From Micromonospora ferruginea (lineage in GTDB: Bacteria > Actinomycetota > Actinomycetes > Mycobacteriales > Micromonosporaceae), in assembly GCF_013694245.2 (NCBI RefSeq), contig NZ_CP059322.2, forward strand, positions 4,471,001-4,535,000: DNA of 64,000 nucleotides, read 5' to 3'. Below are positions 18,559 through 28,720 of this stretch, piece by piece. Numbering within the stretch: position 1 is the first letter of the stretch; each line of letters begins with the position of its first letter. The notes beneath the pieces are model-generated. The model had not been told where the DNA came from. It did not search any database and was given only the letters and a program-made list of their open reading frames with translations. Both the position numbers and the translations under genes were made by a program.

Positions 18559-19998
18559 CTACAGGTCGATCCCGGTGAGCACGGTGACCCGCTGCTCGGT
18601 GTAGTCCTCCATGGCGCTGCGCAGCCCCTCCCGCCCGACACCGGAGCCCTTCACCCCGCCGTACGGCATCTGGTCGGCCCGGTACGACGGCACGTCGCCG
18701 ACGATCACGCCGCCGACCTCCAGCGTGCGGGCGGCGGTGAACGCCACGTCGAGCCGGTGGGTGAAGACGCCGGCCTGGAGCCCGTACGCGGAGTCGTTGA
18801 CCGCGGCGAACGCGGCCCGGTCGTCCGCGACCGGGGCGACCACCAGCACCGGCCCGAACACCTCCTCGGCGCTCACCCGGGCGTCGGCGGGCACGCCGCT
18901 GAGCACGGTCGGCGGATAGGTGGCGCCGTCGCGCCGGCCGCCCACCTCGACGGTGGCCCCGGCGTCGACCGCCTCGCCCACCCACATCTCGACGCGCTGC
19001 GCGGCCGCGACGGAGACCAGCGGGCCGACGTCTGTCGACTCGTCGCGGGGGTCGCCGGTGCGCAGTGCCTCGACGGCGGCGACGAGCCGGGGCAGGAAGT
19101 CGGCGTAGAGGCGTTCGTGCACGTGGACGCGCTGCACCGCGATGCACGACTGCCCGGCCTGGTAGTTGGAGAACGTGGCGATGCGCTGCGCGGCGAACGT
19201 CAGATCGTCGTCCGACGACCAGTCGGCGCAGATCACCGCCGCCGCGTTGCCGCCCAACTCCAGCGTGACGTGCTTGTCGTGGGCGGTGCGGCGGATGGCG
19301 GCGCCGACCGGCCCGGAGCCGGTGAACGAGACCACCGGCAGCCGCGGGTCGGCGACCAGTTCGGCGGCGCGCTCGTTGGGCAGCGGCAGCACCGAGAACA
19401 TGCCTTCGGGCAGGTCGGTCTCGGCGAGGATCTCGCCGAGCAGCAGCGCGGTGAGCGGGGTGGCCGGGGCCGGTTTGACGACGATCGGCGCGCCGACGGC
19501 GAGCGCCGGGGCGACCTTGTGGGCGACCAGGTTGAGCGGGAAGTTGAACGGGGTGATGCCGAGCACCGGCCCGCGCGGCACGCGCCGGACCAGGGCGATC
19601 CGCCCGGTGGCGGCCGGGTCGGTGTCGAGGCGTTGCAGGTCGCCGGAGAAGCGCCGGGCCTCCTCGGCGGCCCAGCGGAACACCGAGACGGCGCGTCCGA
19701 CCTCGGCCTTCGCCCACTTGACCGGCTTGCCGTTCTCGGCGGTGATCAGCGCCGCGATCTCGTCGGCCCGTTCGGCGAGCCGTCGGGTGACGTGGTCCAG
19801 GGCCGCCGCGCGGGCGTGCGCGGGCAGCGCCGCGGCCGTCGCGGCCACCCGGGCGGCGCCCGCGACGGCGGCTTCGACCTGGTCGGCCGTGGCGAGCGTG
19901 GTACGCCCCACCGCCTGCCCGTCGTACGGGTGGGTGACGGTCAGTTCCCCCTCGCCGTGGGCGGGGCGGCCGGCGACATAGAAGACTCTCGGCTCCAC
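18559..19998 (-). CDS. NAD(P)-dependent aldehyde dehydrogenase, GapN-like
   Basis: The 479-residue enzyme has the aldehyde dehydrogenase core: ITPFNFPLNLV at the cofactor site, FTGSGPVG, the catalytic glutamate in ELGGNA and the catalytic cysteine in QAGQSCIAVQR. The QSC-type active site and overall look fit the group containing glyceraldehyde-3-phosphate, lactaldehyde and phosphonoacetaldehyde dehydrogenases. It starts at ATG 19998 and is divergent from patD across 142 bp. It could oxidise succinate semialdehyde produced by GabT, completing GABA breakdown, but this is an inference from the neighbourhood; no other succinate-semialdehyde dehydrogenase candidate is obvious here. Confidence 0.85.
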   Translation of the reverse strand: MEPRVFYVAGRPAHGEGELTVTHPYDGQAVGRTTLATADQVEAAVAGAARVAATAAALPAHARAAALDHVTRRLAERADEIAALITAENGKPVKWAKAEVGRAVSVFRWAAEEARRFSGDLQRLDTDPAATGRIALVRRVPRGPVLGITPFNFPLNLVAHKVAPALAVGAPIVVKPAPATPLTALLLGEILAETDLPEGMFSVLPLPNERAAELVADPRLPVVSFTGSGPVGAAIRRTAHDKHVTLELGGNAAAVICADWSSDDDLTFAAQRIATFSNYQAGQSCIAVQRVHVHERLYADFLPRLVAAVEALRTGDPRDESTDVGPLVSVAAAQRVEMWVGEAVDAGATVEVGGRRDGATYPPTVLSGVPADARVSAEEVFGPVLVVAPVADDRAAFAAVNDSAYGLQAGVFTHRLDVAFTAARTLEVGGVIVGDVPSYRADQMPYGGVKGSGVGREGLRSAMEDYTEQRVTVLTGIDL

Positions 19999-20049
19999 GT
20001 CCGGCAGCGTAGACCAGAGACGCCCACGCGGAAACAGTTGCCCAAACCC

Positions 20050-20078
20050 TTGTCTGCCTCGAATTCAGTAGCCAAGAT
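20050..20078 (+). promoter_or_regulatory. Possible promoter of patD-gabT
   Basis: TTGTCT (20050-20055) and CAAGAT (20073-20078) are separated by 17 bases, a fair match to a housekeeping sigma promoter, 63 bp before the patD start. The match is by eye. Confidence 0.3.
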
Positions 20079-20140
20079 GGCAGTCAGATTGCGAGAACCT
20101 CCGCTGACCTTCCTCCCGGCCACCCTCTCGGAGACTTGAG

Positions 20141-21580
20141 ATGAGCGACCAGCACAAGCTGCGCAACTTCGTCAACGGCGAGTACGTCGACCCGGTGGAC
20201 GGCGGCTACGCCGACCTGGTCGACCCGTGCACCGGCGAGGTCTTCGCCCAGGCGCCGGTGTCCGGGCCGGCGGACGTCGACGCGGCGATGACGGCCGCCG
20301 CCGCCGCGTTCGAGGGCTGGCGGGACGCCACCCCGGCGGACCGGCAGCGGGCGCTGCTGAAGTTCGCCGACGCGGTGGAGGCGCGGGCCGCGGATCTGGT
20401 CGACGCCGAGGTGCGCAACACCGGCAAGCCCCGGCAGCTCACCACCGAGGAGGAGCTGCCGCCGGCCGTGGACGAGCTGCGGTTCTTCGCCGGGGCGGCG
20501 CGCCTGCTGGAGGGTCGCTCGGCGGGTGAGTACCTGGCCGGCCACACGTCCTACGTGCGGCGGGAGCCGATCGGCGTGTGCGCCCAGGTGACGCCCTGGA
20601 ACTATCCGCTGATGATGGCGGTCTGGAAGATCGCCCCGGCCCTCGCCGCCGGCAACGCGGTGGTGCTGAAGCCGTCGGACACCACGCCGGTGTCGACGCT
20701 GCTGCTGGCCGAGATCGCCGCCGAGCACCTGCCGCCGGGCGTGTTCAACGTGGTCTGCGGCGACCGGGACACCGGTCGTACCCTCGTCTCCCACCCGACG
20801 CCACAGCTCGTGTCGATCACCGGCTCGACCCGGGCGGGCATGGAGGTCGCGGCCGCGGCGGCGCCGGACCTGAAGCGGACCCACCTGGAGTTGGGCGGCA
20901 AGGCCCCGGTGGTGATCTTCGACGACGCGGACGTCGCGGCGGCGGCCGAGGCGATCGCGGTGGGCGGCTACTTCAACGCCGGCCAGGACTGCACCGCGGC
21001 CACCCGGGTGCTGACCGGCCCGGGTATCCACGACGACTTCGTCGCCGCGCTGACCGAGCAGGCCCGCAACACCCGCACCGGCGGTCCGGACGACGCGGAC
21101 GTGCTCTACGGCCCGCTGAACAACGCCAACCAGTTGGCCCGGGTCAGCGGTTTCGTGGACCGCCTGCCCGATCACGCGGACGTGACGACGGGCGGGTCCC
21201 GGGTCGGCGAGCGCGGCTTCTTCTACGCCCCGACCGTGGTCTCCGGCGTCCGGCAGGCCGACGAGATCATCCAGGACGAGGTGTTCGGGCCGGTGATCAC
21301 CGTGCAGCGGTTCTCCGACGAGGACGAGGCGGTGCGCTGGGCCAACGGCGTCGAGTACGGCCTCTCCGCCTCGGTCTGGACCCGGGACCACGGGCGGGCC
21401 ATGCGGATGACCCGCCGGCTCGACTTCGGCTGCGTCTGGGTGAACACGCACATCCCGTTCGTCTCGGAGATGCCGCACGGCGGCTTCAAGCACTCCGGCC
21501 ACGGCAAGGACCTGTCGGTCTACAGCCTGGAGGACTACACCCGGGTCAAGCACGTCATGCACAACATCGAGGCCTGGTGA
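20141..21580 (+). CDS. patD: Gamma-aminobutyraldehyde dehydrogenase
   Basis: This 479-residue aldehyde dehydrogenase oxidises 4-aminobutanal to GABA in putrescine breakdown. The cofactor-site VTPWNYPLMMAVWK, the glutamate in ELGGKAP and the catalytic cysteine in NAGQDCTAATR match the PatD/Prr group, and the C-terminal HSGHGKDLSVYSLEDYTR is characteristic. It is followed 62 bp later by gabT on the same strand, giving two successive pathway steps. A spuC-like putrescine aminotransferase that would feed it lies at 39 kb. A GGAG ribosome site precedes ATG 20141. Confidence 0.93.
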   Translation: MSDQHKLRNFVNGEYVDPVDGGYADLVDPCTGEVFAQAPVSGPADVDAAMTAAAAAFEGWRDATPADRQRALLKFADAVEARAADLVDAEVRNTGKPRQLTTEEELPPAVDELRFFAGAARLLEGRSAGEYLAGHTSYVRREPIGVCAQVTPWNYPLMMAVWKIAPALAAGNAVVLKPSDTTPVSTLLLAEIAAEHLPPGVFNVVCGDRDTGRTLVSHPTPQLVSITGSTRAGMEVAAAAAPDLKRTHLELGGKAPVVIFDDADVAAAAEAIAVGGYFNAGQDCTAATRVLTGPGIHDDFVAALTEQARNTRTGGPDDADVLYGPLNNANQLARVSGFVDRLPDHADVTTGGSRVGERGFFYAPTVVSGVRQADEIIQDEVFGPVITVQRFSDEDEAVRWANGVEYGLSASVWTRDHGRAMRMTRRLDFGCVWVNTHIPFVSEMPHGGFKHSGHGKDLSVYSLEDYTRVKHVMHNIEAW

Positions 21581-21642
21581 GCGCGAGGAGTGAGCCGGTT
21601 TTGCGAGCCCCGCAGTCGCGAACGAAAGGAGGCTCAGACCCG

Positions 21643-22914
21643 ATGTCTTCCAGCGAGGAGCTGCGCAAGCGCCGCGGGTCGGCGGTGGCCCGCGGGGTGG
21701 GCAGCGTCGTCGACGCGTACGTCGACCGGGCGAGCGGTGGCACGCTCACCGACGTGGACGGCCGGGAGTGGATCGACTTCGCGGCCGGCATCGCGGTCAC
21801 CAACGTGGGCAACTCCGCCCCGAAGGTGGTCGAGGCGGTCCGCGCCCAGGTCGAGCGGTTCACCCACACCTGCTTCATGGTCGCGCCGTACGAGTCGTAC
21901 GTGGCGGTGTGCGAGCAGCTCAACGTGCTGACGCCGGGTGGTTTCGAGAAGCGGTCGGCGCTGTTCAACTCCGGCGCCGAGGCGGTGGAGAACGCGATCA
22001 AGATCGCTCGGCACGCCACCGGCCGACCCGCCGTGGTGGTGTTCGACCACGCCTACCACGGCCGGACCAACCTGACCATGGCGTTGACCGCGAAGAACAT
22101 GCCGTACAAGCACCGGTTCGGGCCGTTCGCCGGGGAGGTCTACCGGGTGCCGATGTCGTACCCGCTGCGCGACGGCGGGCTGGACGGGGCGACGGCCGCG
22201 GCCCGGTCGATCGAGATGATCGAGAAGCAGGTGGGCGCGGAGAACGTGGCCGCGCTGCTGATCGAGCCGATCCAGGGTGAGGGCGGCTTCGTCGTACCCG
22301 CCGAGGGGTTCCTGCCGGCGTTGCGCGAGTGGGCGACGGCGGCCGGGGCGGTGTTCGTCGCCGACGAGATCCAGACCGGTTTCTGCCGCACCGGTGACTG
22401 GTTCGCCTGCCAGCACGAGGGGGTCGAGCCGGACCTGGTCACGCTGGCCAAGGGGATGGCCGGCGGGCTGCCGCTGGCGGCGGTGACCGGGCGCGCCGAG
22501 CTGATGGACGCGGTGCACGTCGGCGGCCTCGGCGGCACGTACGGCGGCAACCCGGTCGCCTGCGCCGCCGCGCTCGCGGCGATGGCCACCATGCACGAGC
22601 TGGACCTGCCGGCCGCCGCGCGGCGGATCGGCGCGGTGATGGGCGAGCGGCTACGCGCGATCGCCGCCCGCGACCCGCGGATCGCCGAGGTACGCGGCCG
22701 GGGCGCGATGCTCGCCGTGGAGATCGTGCGGCCGGGCGGGATCGTTCCCGATCCGGTGGCCACGGCGGCGCTGTCGGCGGCCTGCCACGCGGCCGGGCTG
22801 CTCACGTTGACCTGCGGCACCTACGGCAACGTGCTGCGTTTCCTGCCCCCGCTGGTGATCTCCGACGGCGAGCTGGGCCGGGGCCTGGACATCCTCGACG
22901 CCGCCTTCGGCTGA
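21643..22914 (+). CDS. gabT: 4-aminobutyrate aminotransferase
   Basis: The 423-residue class III aminotransferase converts GABA and 2-oxoglutarate to succinate semialdehyde and glutamate. The glycine-rich phosphate loop is seen as NSGAEAVENAIKIAR, the aspartate in VADEIQTGFCRTG contacts the cofactor, and the PLP lysine lies in LAKGMAGGLPLAAV. ATG 21643 has an excellent GAAAGGAGG site 10 bases upstream; a longer frame through the patD end is not real. It ends 20 bp before a perfect 17-bp hairpin that should stop transcription. Confidence 0.94.
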   Translation: MSSSEELRKRRGSAVARGVGSVVDAYVDRASGGTLTDVDGREWIDFAAGIAVTNVGNSAPKVVEAVRAQVERFTHTCFMVAPYESYVAVCEQLNVLTPGGFEKRSALFNSGAEAVENAIKIARHATGRPAVVVFDHAYHGRTNLTMALTAKNMPYKHRFGPFAGEVYRVPMSYPLRDGGLDGATAAARSIEMIEKQVGAENVAALLIEPIQGEGGFVVPAEGFLPALREWATAAGAVFVADEIQTGFCRTGDWFACQHEGVEPDLVTLAKGMAGGLPLAAVTGRAELMDAVHVGGLGGTYGGNPVACAAALAAMATMHELDLPAAARRIGAVMGERLRAIAARDPRIAEVRGRGAMLAVEIVRPGGIVPDPVATAALSAACHAAGLLTLTCGTYGNVLRFLPPLVISDGELGRGLDILDAAFG

Positions 22915-22934
22915 CCCCTGGTCGGCCCCTGATC

Positions 22935-22985
22935 GTGGAACACCACGGGCGTGGATCCCCCCAGGTTTCGCCCGTGGTGTTCCAC
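22935..22985. terminator. Perfect 17-bp hairpin between convergent genes
   Basis: GTGGAACACCACGGGCG (22935-22951) is exactly complementary to 22969-22985, with a 17-base loop. It sits between the ends of gabT and the convergent RlpA-like gene and can act on both strands. Confidence 0.75.
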
Positions 22986-22991
22986 CCCTGA

Positions 22992-23651
22992 TCAGCGCAG
23001 CAGTTGCACCACGTTGCGGCGTACCACGTTCTTGCCCGGTTCGCGGATGGCGTCCATGGCCGCGACGTTGAGCAGCACGCAACTGCCCGACGGCCCGACC
23101 ACGGTCACCGTGGTCGCCCTGTTGTTGTCCAGGTTGGTCACCCGCAGCCGGGTGCCGACCGGGAACTGGCCGCTGGTGGCGGCCGGCACCCCGCCCTCGG
23201 CGGAGAACGTGATCGACCCGGTGCAGACGCTGCCGCCGATCGGCTGGGCGTTGCCCGGCCGGGTCTCGACCGGCTGCGCCCCGCCGGGTGCCGGGGCGGC
23301 GCCGTCGAGGCGTTCCACCACGTTGCGGCGGATGACGTTCCTGCCCGGCTCCCGGACCAGGTCCATGGCGGCGGCGTTGAGCAGCACGCAACTGCCCGAC
23401 GGCCCGACCACGGTGACCGTTGTCGCCCTGTTGTTGTCCAGGTTGGTCACCCGCAGCCTGGTCCCGGCCGGGAACCGGTCGCTGGTCGCCGCCGGCGCCC
23501 CGCCCTCGGCCGAGAAGGTCACCGACCCGGCGCAGACCGATTTCCCGGCCGGCGCGGTCTCGGCGAAACCCATCCCGGTGCCCACCGAGACCACCGCCGC
23601 GGCGGCCACCGCCACGGTCGCCGCCAGCACGTGCTTACGCTGCACCCTCAC
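22992..23651 (-). CDS. Exported protein with two tandem copies of an RlpA-like domain
   Basis: The protein of about 219 residues has a signal peptide (VLAATVAVAAAAVVSVG, cleaved near GFAETA) and then two nearly identical units of about 75 residues. Each unit has a cysteine pair (SVCxGS and SGSCVLLN), the strand GTRLRVTNLDNNRATTVTV and a final REPGxNV.RRNVV. The GTRLRVTNL pattern recalls double-psi beta-barrel (RlpA/expansin-like) domains, which often bind peptidoglycan. The repeats are also close at DNA level, so the duplication is recent. A short Pro/Ala linker joins them. GTG 23651 is chosen for its GGGAG site. No catalytic aspartate typical of lytic RlpA could be confirmed. Confidence 0.75.
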   Translation of the reverse strand: MRVQRKHVLAATVAVAAAAVVSVGTGMGFAETAPAGKSVCAGSVTFSAEGGAPAATSDRFPAGTRLRVTNLDNNRATTVTVVGPSGSCVLLNAAAMDLVREPGRNVIRRNVVERLDGAAPAPGGAQPVETRPGNAQPIGGSVCTGSITFSAEGGVPAATSGQFPVGTRLRVTNLDNNRATTVTVVGPSGSCVLLNVAAMDAIREPGKNVVRRNVVQLLR

Positions 23652-23720
23652 GTTCACTCCCGTCGTCGGTGTCCTTCGACGCCTGATACGGACGGCAGGC
23701 CCCGGCCGTTCACCGCAGCC

Positions 23721-23780
23721 GGTGTTAAGCGGGGCCCCCGCCTCTACCAAAGGCGTTAAGCGGGGCCCCCGCCTTACCCC
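23721..23780 (+). repeat. Dispersed GGGGCCCC-doublet repeat, copy 1
   Basis: About 60 bp containing two TTAAGCGGGGCCCCCGCC units separated by CTACCAAAGGCG. The same element is found at 48284-48343 (inverted) and 59919-59978 (inverted). It lies between the divergent RlpA-like gene and the GAF regulator. Each GGGGCCCC core is a palindrome. Confidence 0.8.
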
Positions 23781-23805
23781 CTACCATGGGGTGAGGAGGT
23801 CGGTT

Positions 23806-25089
23806 GTGGCTGACCCGTGGCTCGCTTTGGAGTTCGGCGCGGATCCGGCGGAGCGGATCGCGCAGGTCGGCGCCGCCCACGAGGCGTTCCTCAACGCCGG
23901 CACCGCCACCGGCCGGGTACGCGACGTGGTCCGCCGGTCCTGGGAACGCTCCGCGCGGCTCGACCCGGAGGCCACCGCGCCGGTCGACCTCACCGACGAC
24001 GCGCTGGACAGCTACCGTGCCGCGCATCCGCTGGCCCGGGTGCTGCCACTCTTCCGCGACCTGCTCGGCGGCATCGCGCAGGACGGCGCGCACCTGATGG
24101 CGGTCTGCGACGCCGGCGGGCGACTGCTCTGGGTGGAGGGCCACCCGGGTGTGCTCCGGCACGCCGAGCGGATGAACTTCGTGCCCGGCGCCCGCTGGGA
24201 CGAGGCGCACGCCGGCACCAACGCGCCGGGCACCGCGCTCGCCGTCGACCACAGCGTGCAGATCTTCGCCACCGAGCACTTCGTCCGGCCGGTGCAGCGC
24301 TGGACCTGCGCCGCCGCGCCGATCCACGACCCGGTCACCGGCCTGCTGCTCGGCGCCGTCGACATCACCGGCGGCGACCACCTGGCCAGCCCGCAGAGTC
24401 TCGCCCTGGTCCGGGCCACCGCCCGGGCCGCCGAGACGTTCCTGGCCGCCGCCGCGCCCGCCGCGCCGACCGGGCCGCACGTGGCCGCGCTGGGCCGGGA
24501 CGAGGCGGAGCTGCGCCTCGGCGGCCGGCGCGTCCGGCTGGGCCGGCGGCACAGCGAACTGTTGGTGCTGCTCCTGCACCATCCGGAGGGGCGCACCGGG
24601 GAACAGCTCGGGCTCGACCTCTACGGCGACGACCGGCTGCACCCGGTCACGCTGCGCGCCGAGATGTCCCGGCTGCGGCGGGCGCTCGGCGAGGAGCTGC
24701 TCGACTCCCGCCCCTACCGGCTGCGCGGGCCGGTGCGCGCCGACTTCCTCGACGTCACCGAGCTGCTGGAGCGCGGCGATCCGGCGGCGGCGCTGCGCGC
24801 GTACCCGGGGCCTCTGCTGCCCGCCTCCGACGCGCCGGGAGTGGCGCGACTGCGCCGCCTGGTCGACGGCCAGGTCCGCGCGGCGGTGCTGGCCGGCGCG
24901 GACCCGGGGCTGCTCGCGGCCTGGACCGCGACGCCCGCCGGCGCCGACGACCTGACCGCCTGGCAGGCGCTGGCCCGGGCGTTGCCGCCGGGCGCGCCCC
25001 GCCGGCCGCTCGCCGTCGCCCGGGCCCGCCAGCTCGCCGAGGAGTACGCGCTGCCGCGCGCAACGTTGCTGCAACGTCGCGGAAACTAG
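23806..25089 (+). CDS. GAF-domain transcriptional regulator
   Basis: The protein of about 427 residues has an N-terminal GAF sensor (residues about 55-205, with the AHAGTNAPGTAL core and AAPIHDPVTGLLLGAVDITG strand) and a winged-helix region at about 225-310 (RLGGRRVRLGRRHSELLVLLL, then LRAEMSRLRRALGEELL). It lacks the sigma54-interacting ATPase of AcoR/AcoK regulators, as is usual in actinobacteria. It is immediately upstream of and on the same strand as an acetaldehyde-type aldehyde dehydrogenase gene and is likely its activator. GTG 23806 is preferred because GAGGAGG lies upstream. Confidence 0.85.
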   Translation: MADPWLALEFGADPAERIAQVGAAHEAFLNAGTATGRVRDVVRRSWERSARLDPEATAPVDLTDDALDSYRAAHPLARVLPLFRDLLGGIAQDGAHLMAVCDAGGRLLWVEGHPGVLRHAERMNFVPGARWDEAHAGTNAPGTALAVDHSVQIFATEHFVRPVQRWTCAAAPIHDPVTGLLLGAVDITGGDHLASPQSLALVRATARAAETFLAAAAPAAPTGPHVAALGRDEAELRLGGRRVRLGRRHSELLVLLLHHPEGRTGEQLGLDLYGDDRLHPVTLRAEMSRLRRALGEELLDSRPYRLRGPVRADFLDVTELLERGDPAAALRAYPGPLLPASDAPGVARLRRLVDGQVRAAVLAGADPGLLAAWTATPAGADDLTAWQALARALPPGAPRRPLAVARARQLAEEYALPRATLLQRRGN

Positions 25090-25127
25090 CGTCTCCCGCC
25101 ATCCCCTCACGGACGGCGGAGGTACCC

Positions 25128-26632
<1,505 letters not shown>

Positions 26633-26633
<1 letters not shown>

Positions 26634-26980
26634 TGGGTGACCCGGTGACCCTGACCCCCGCGGCGGCCGGCTTGATCCGGTCGCTGCGGGGGCAGCACGG
26701 CCCGCTGATGTTCCACCAGTCCGGCGGCTGCTGCGACGGCAGCGCCCCGATGTGCTACCCGGCCGGCGAGTTCCGCACCGGCGGCTCGGACGTGCTGCTC
26801 GCCGCGCTGGCGGTGGACGGCGTGCCCGAGCCGGTGGAGTTCTGGATGGCGAAGGCCCAGTGGGACCTGTGGAAGCACACCCGGCTCACCGTCGACGTGG
26901 TGCCGGGCCGGGGCAGCGGCTTCTCGCTGGAGGCCCCGGAGGGTGTCCGTTTCCTCATCCGTTCCCGGCTCGCCGACTGA
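26633..26980 (+). CDS. DUF779 protein, aldehyde dehydrogenase partner
   Basis: The 115-residue protein is a DUF779 member, recognised by FHQSGGCCDGSAPMCYP with its cysteine cluster. DUF779 genes almost always follow aldehyde dehydrogenases of the ExaC type, here with a TGATG stop/start overlap. The cysteines suggest metal binding or assembly of the partner enzyme, but no activity is established. A strong hairpin (27017-27058) lies 36 bp downstream. Confidence 0.88.
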
Positions 26981-27016
26981 CCTGTCCAAGATCTTGCAGC
27001 TCGGAGCGGTCGCGGG

Positions 27017-27058
27017 GGTGGGATGCTGACGCCGTCCACTTCGGAGCGTCATCCCACC
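27017..27058 (+). terminator. Hairpin terminator after the exaC-DUF779 unit
   Basis: GGTGGGATG (27017-27025) pairs with CATCCCACC (27050-27058), and an inner GACGCCG/CGGAGCGTC stem extends it. It lies just before the next gene's ribosome site, so it may also set expression of that gene. Confidence 0.6.
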
Positions 27059-27079
27059 ACCGCCCGACAGGAGCCGCGC

Positions 27080-27577
27080 ATGCACCCGGTCCGACAGCCC
27101 CTGCTCGCCGCCGGCCTCGCCACGGCCGCCACCGTCGCCACGCTCGGGCTCGCGCCCGGCGCCGCCGTCGCCGCCCCGACCGCCGCCGCCCCGGCAGCCG
27201 CAATCCCGGCGACCTCGGCCCCGGCGATCTCGGCCCCGGCGATCTCGGTCGACTGGTTCGGCGTCGCCGACGTCCGCGCCCGCACCGCCACCGTCCACGG
27301 CCGGTTCGCGTGCGGCGACGAGCGTGGCCTGGCCTACATCGAGGTGCACCTCGGCCAGCGGGTGCGGCGCGCCTCGGTCACCGGCTTCGGGTTCGGGGTG
27401 ATCGGCGCGTGCACCGACGAGCGCACCGCCGGCACCTGGACCGCCACGATCCCCGCCGACGCCGGCACCTTCCGCCCCGGCCCCGCCACCACCACGGCCC
27501 GCCTGGTGGTGGAGCCCAACTCCCTCACCGAAACCACCGAGCACCTCCGCCTGCGCCCCGCCTGCCCCCACCCCTGA
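27080..27577 (+). CDS. Small secreted protein of unknown function
   Basis: The 165-residue protein has a signal peptide (residues about 8-33, ending AAVAAP) and a short Ala/Pro linker with three APAIS repeats. A domain of about 110 residues follows with two cysteines (FACGDE and GACTDE, likely a disulphide). The domain looks beta-rich (VDWFGVADVRARTATVHGRF) and similar to small immunoglobulin-like secreted actinobacterial proteins, but I cannot name the family. ACAGGAG precedes ATG 27080. It ends just before a dispersed hairpin repeat. Confidence 0.7.
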   Translation: MHPVRQPLLAAGLATAATVATLGLAPGAAVAAPTAAAPAAAIPATSAPAISAPAISVDWFGVADVRARTATVHGRFACGDERGLAYIEVHLGQRVRRASVTGFGFGVIGACTDERTAGTWTATIPADAGTFRPGPATTTARLVVEPNSLTETTEHLRLRPACPHP

Positions 27578-27621
27578 CCTCTCCCTACCCTTCCCTGCCC
27601 CTCCCTGCCCCCTCCCCTCCC

Positions 27622-27693
27622 CGCGATCTTGCAGTTTGTGCCCGCGATAAGTCCGATGAGCCCCTTTGTCGGGGCAGAAAGTGCAAGATCGCG
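27622..27693. repeat. Dispersed 72-bp GATCTTGCA hairpin, copy 1
   Basis: CGCGATCTTGCA (27622-27633) and TGCAAGATCGCG (27682-27693) are perfect inverted ends; GTTTGTGCCC and GGGGCAGAAA nearly pair inside. C-rich DNA precedes and G-rich DNA follows. It sits between convergent genes, where it may act as a terminator. Other copies are at 28721-28792 and 57687-57757. Confidence 0.82.
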
Positions 27694-27694
27694 G

Positions 27695-27750
27695 AGCGGG
27701 GTGGGGCGGGGACGGGGACGGGGACGGGACGGGGCGGGGACGGGGTGGGG
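27695..27750 (+). repeat. G-rich GGGGAC short tandem tract
   Basis: Repeated GGGGACG and GGGGCG units run to the edge of the DUF559 gene. The tract has many G4 runs and could form a quadruplex. Confidence 0.5.
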
Positions 27751-28599
27751 TTAGCGGGTTAGGGCGGTGCGGAGGGTGGTGAGGATGTGGGTGGGGCGGC
27801 GGTAGAGGTCGCGGTCGGTGAAGTAGCGCATCCGCCACCCATTCGCGTCCAACCAGTTGATCCGGTCCCGGTCGTGGCGCAGGCGGTCCCGGTCGAGGTG
27901 GGACAGCCCGTCATACTCCACCCCGACCCGCCGCTCGCGGTAACCGAGGTCGATGCGGAAGCGCGGAAGGCCGTACCGGTCGTAAATCCACATCTGCGGC
28001 TCCGGAACGGGTAGTCCGCCGTCCAGCAGCAACAACCTCAGCTGACTCTCCTGCCGGCACTCGGAGCGGCCGTCCGCTCGCGGCACGAGGTCACGCGCCT
28101 GCCGCACGCCACGCAGCGCCCGGTGCAGGGGCAGTTCCGCCAGGAGGTCGTCGACCGTCACGGCCTCGGAGCGGAGCGCGGCGTCGAGCACCGGGAGGGC
28201 ATCCATCCGCCGGGCGCGTCGGGCCAGGTCGACCGCGCACTGGGCGGCGGGTACGCAGGGCAGGCCGCCGACGGTCACCGGCCGGACGGGCAGCACGGAG
28301 TGGTGGACGACGAGACCGGGTAGCCGCGGCTTGGCGACCTCCGGCGGCAACTGCACGTGCACCGCGGTCTCCCGGAGCACGCCGAACCCGTGGCGCCGCG
28401 CGGCGGTCTGCATCGCCAGCATGGCGCCGGCGGGAAGGCACCGCAGGAGTGCCCGCAGTTCGTCCTCGTCGTCGTACGGCGTCGGCGCGTAGACCCCACG
28501 CCGGACCCGGATCAACTCCTCCCGCTCGACCTGCGTCCGTACCCGCTTCACGGTGAGCGCCCGCACCAACTCCCGGGTGCGCCACAACTCGGTAGGCAT
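27751..28599 (-). CDS. AbiEi-like winged helix plus DUF559 endonuclease-like protein
   Basis: The 282-residue protein begins with an AbiEi-type antitoxin-like segment (VRTQVEREELIRVRRGVYAP), followed by a middle region of about 130 residues. It ends in a DUF559/very-short-patch-repair-like fold (RIDLGYRERRVGVEYDG, then RLRHDRDRINWLDANGWR), where Asp and Glu form the PD-(D/E)xK-like centre. Such proteins are abundant in high-GC actinobacteria, often in many paralogues, and their role is unknown. ATG 28599 (MPTELWR) is chosen over a longer frame of low-complexity sequence. Its 3' end borders a G-rich tract and a dispersed hairpin. Confidence 0.75.
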   Translation of the reverse strand: MPTELWRTRELVRALTVKRVRTQVEREELIRVRRGVYAPTPYDDEDELRALLRCLPAGAMLAMQTAARRHGFGVLRETAVHVQLPPEVAKPRLPGLVVHHSVLPVRPVTVGGLPCVPAAQCAVDLARRARRMDALPVLDAALRSEAVTVDDLLAELPLHRALRGVRQARDLVPRADGRSECRQESQLRLLLLDGGLPVPEPQMWIYDRYGLPRFRIDLGYRERRVGVEYDGLSHLDRDRLRHDRDRINWLDANGWRMRYFTDRDLYRRPTHILTTLRTALTR

Positions 28600-28651
28600 G
28601 CGCCCACCATCCCGCCCCGAGCACTCCCCCTCGCCCCCACCACTCCCCACT

Positions 28652-28678
28652 TGTGGACAACCCTCCCTTGTGCACAAC
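28652..28678. other. Pair of DnaA-box-like nonamers
   Basis: TGTGGACAA (28652-28660) is the exact complement of the DnaA box TTGTCCACA. TTGTGCACAA (28669-28678) differs from it at one position. They are 8 bases apart in the gap upstream of the DUF559 gene. No dnaA, dnaN or AT-rich unwinding region is near, so this is not oriC. Confidence 0.4.
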
Positions 28679-28720
28679 CCCCACCCCAACCCCTCGTGTG
28701 CTAGCCCTCTCCCACCCCCA

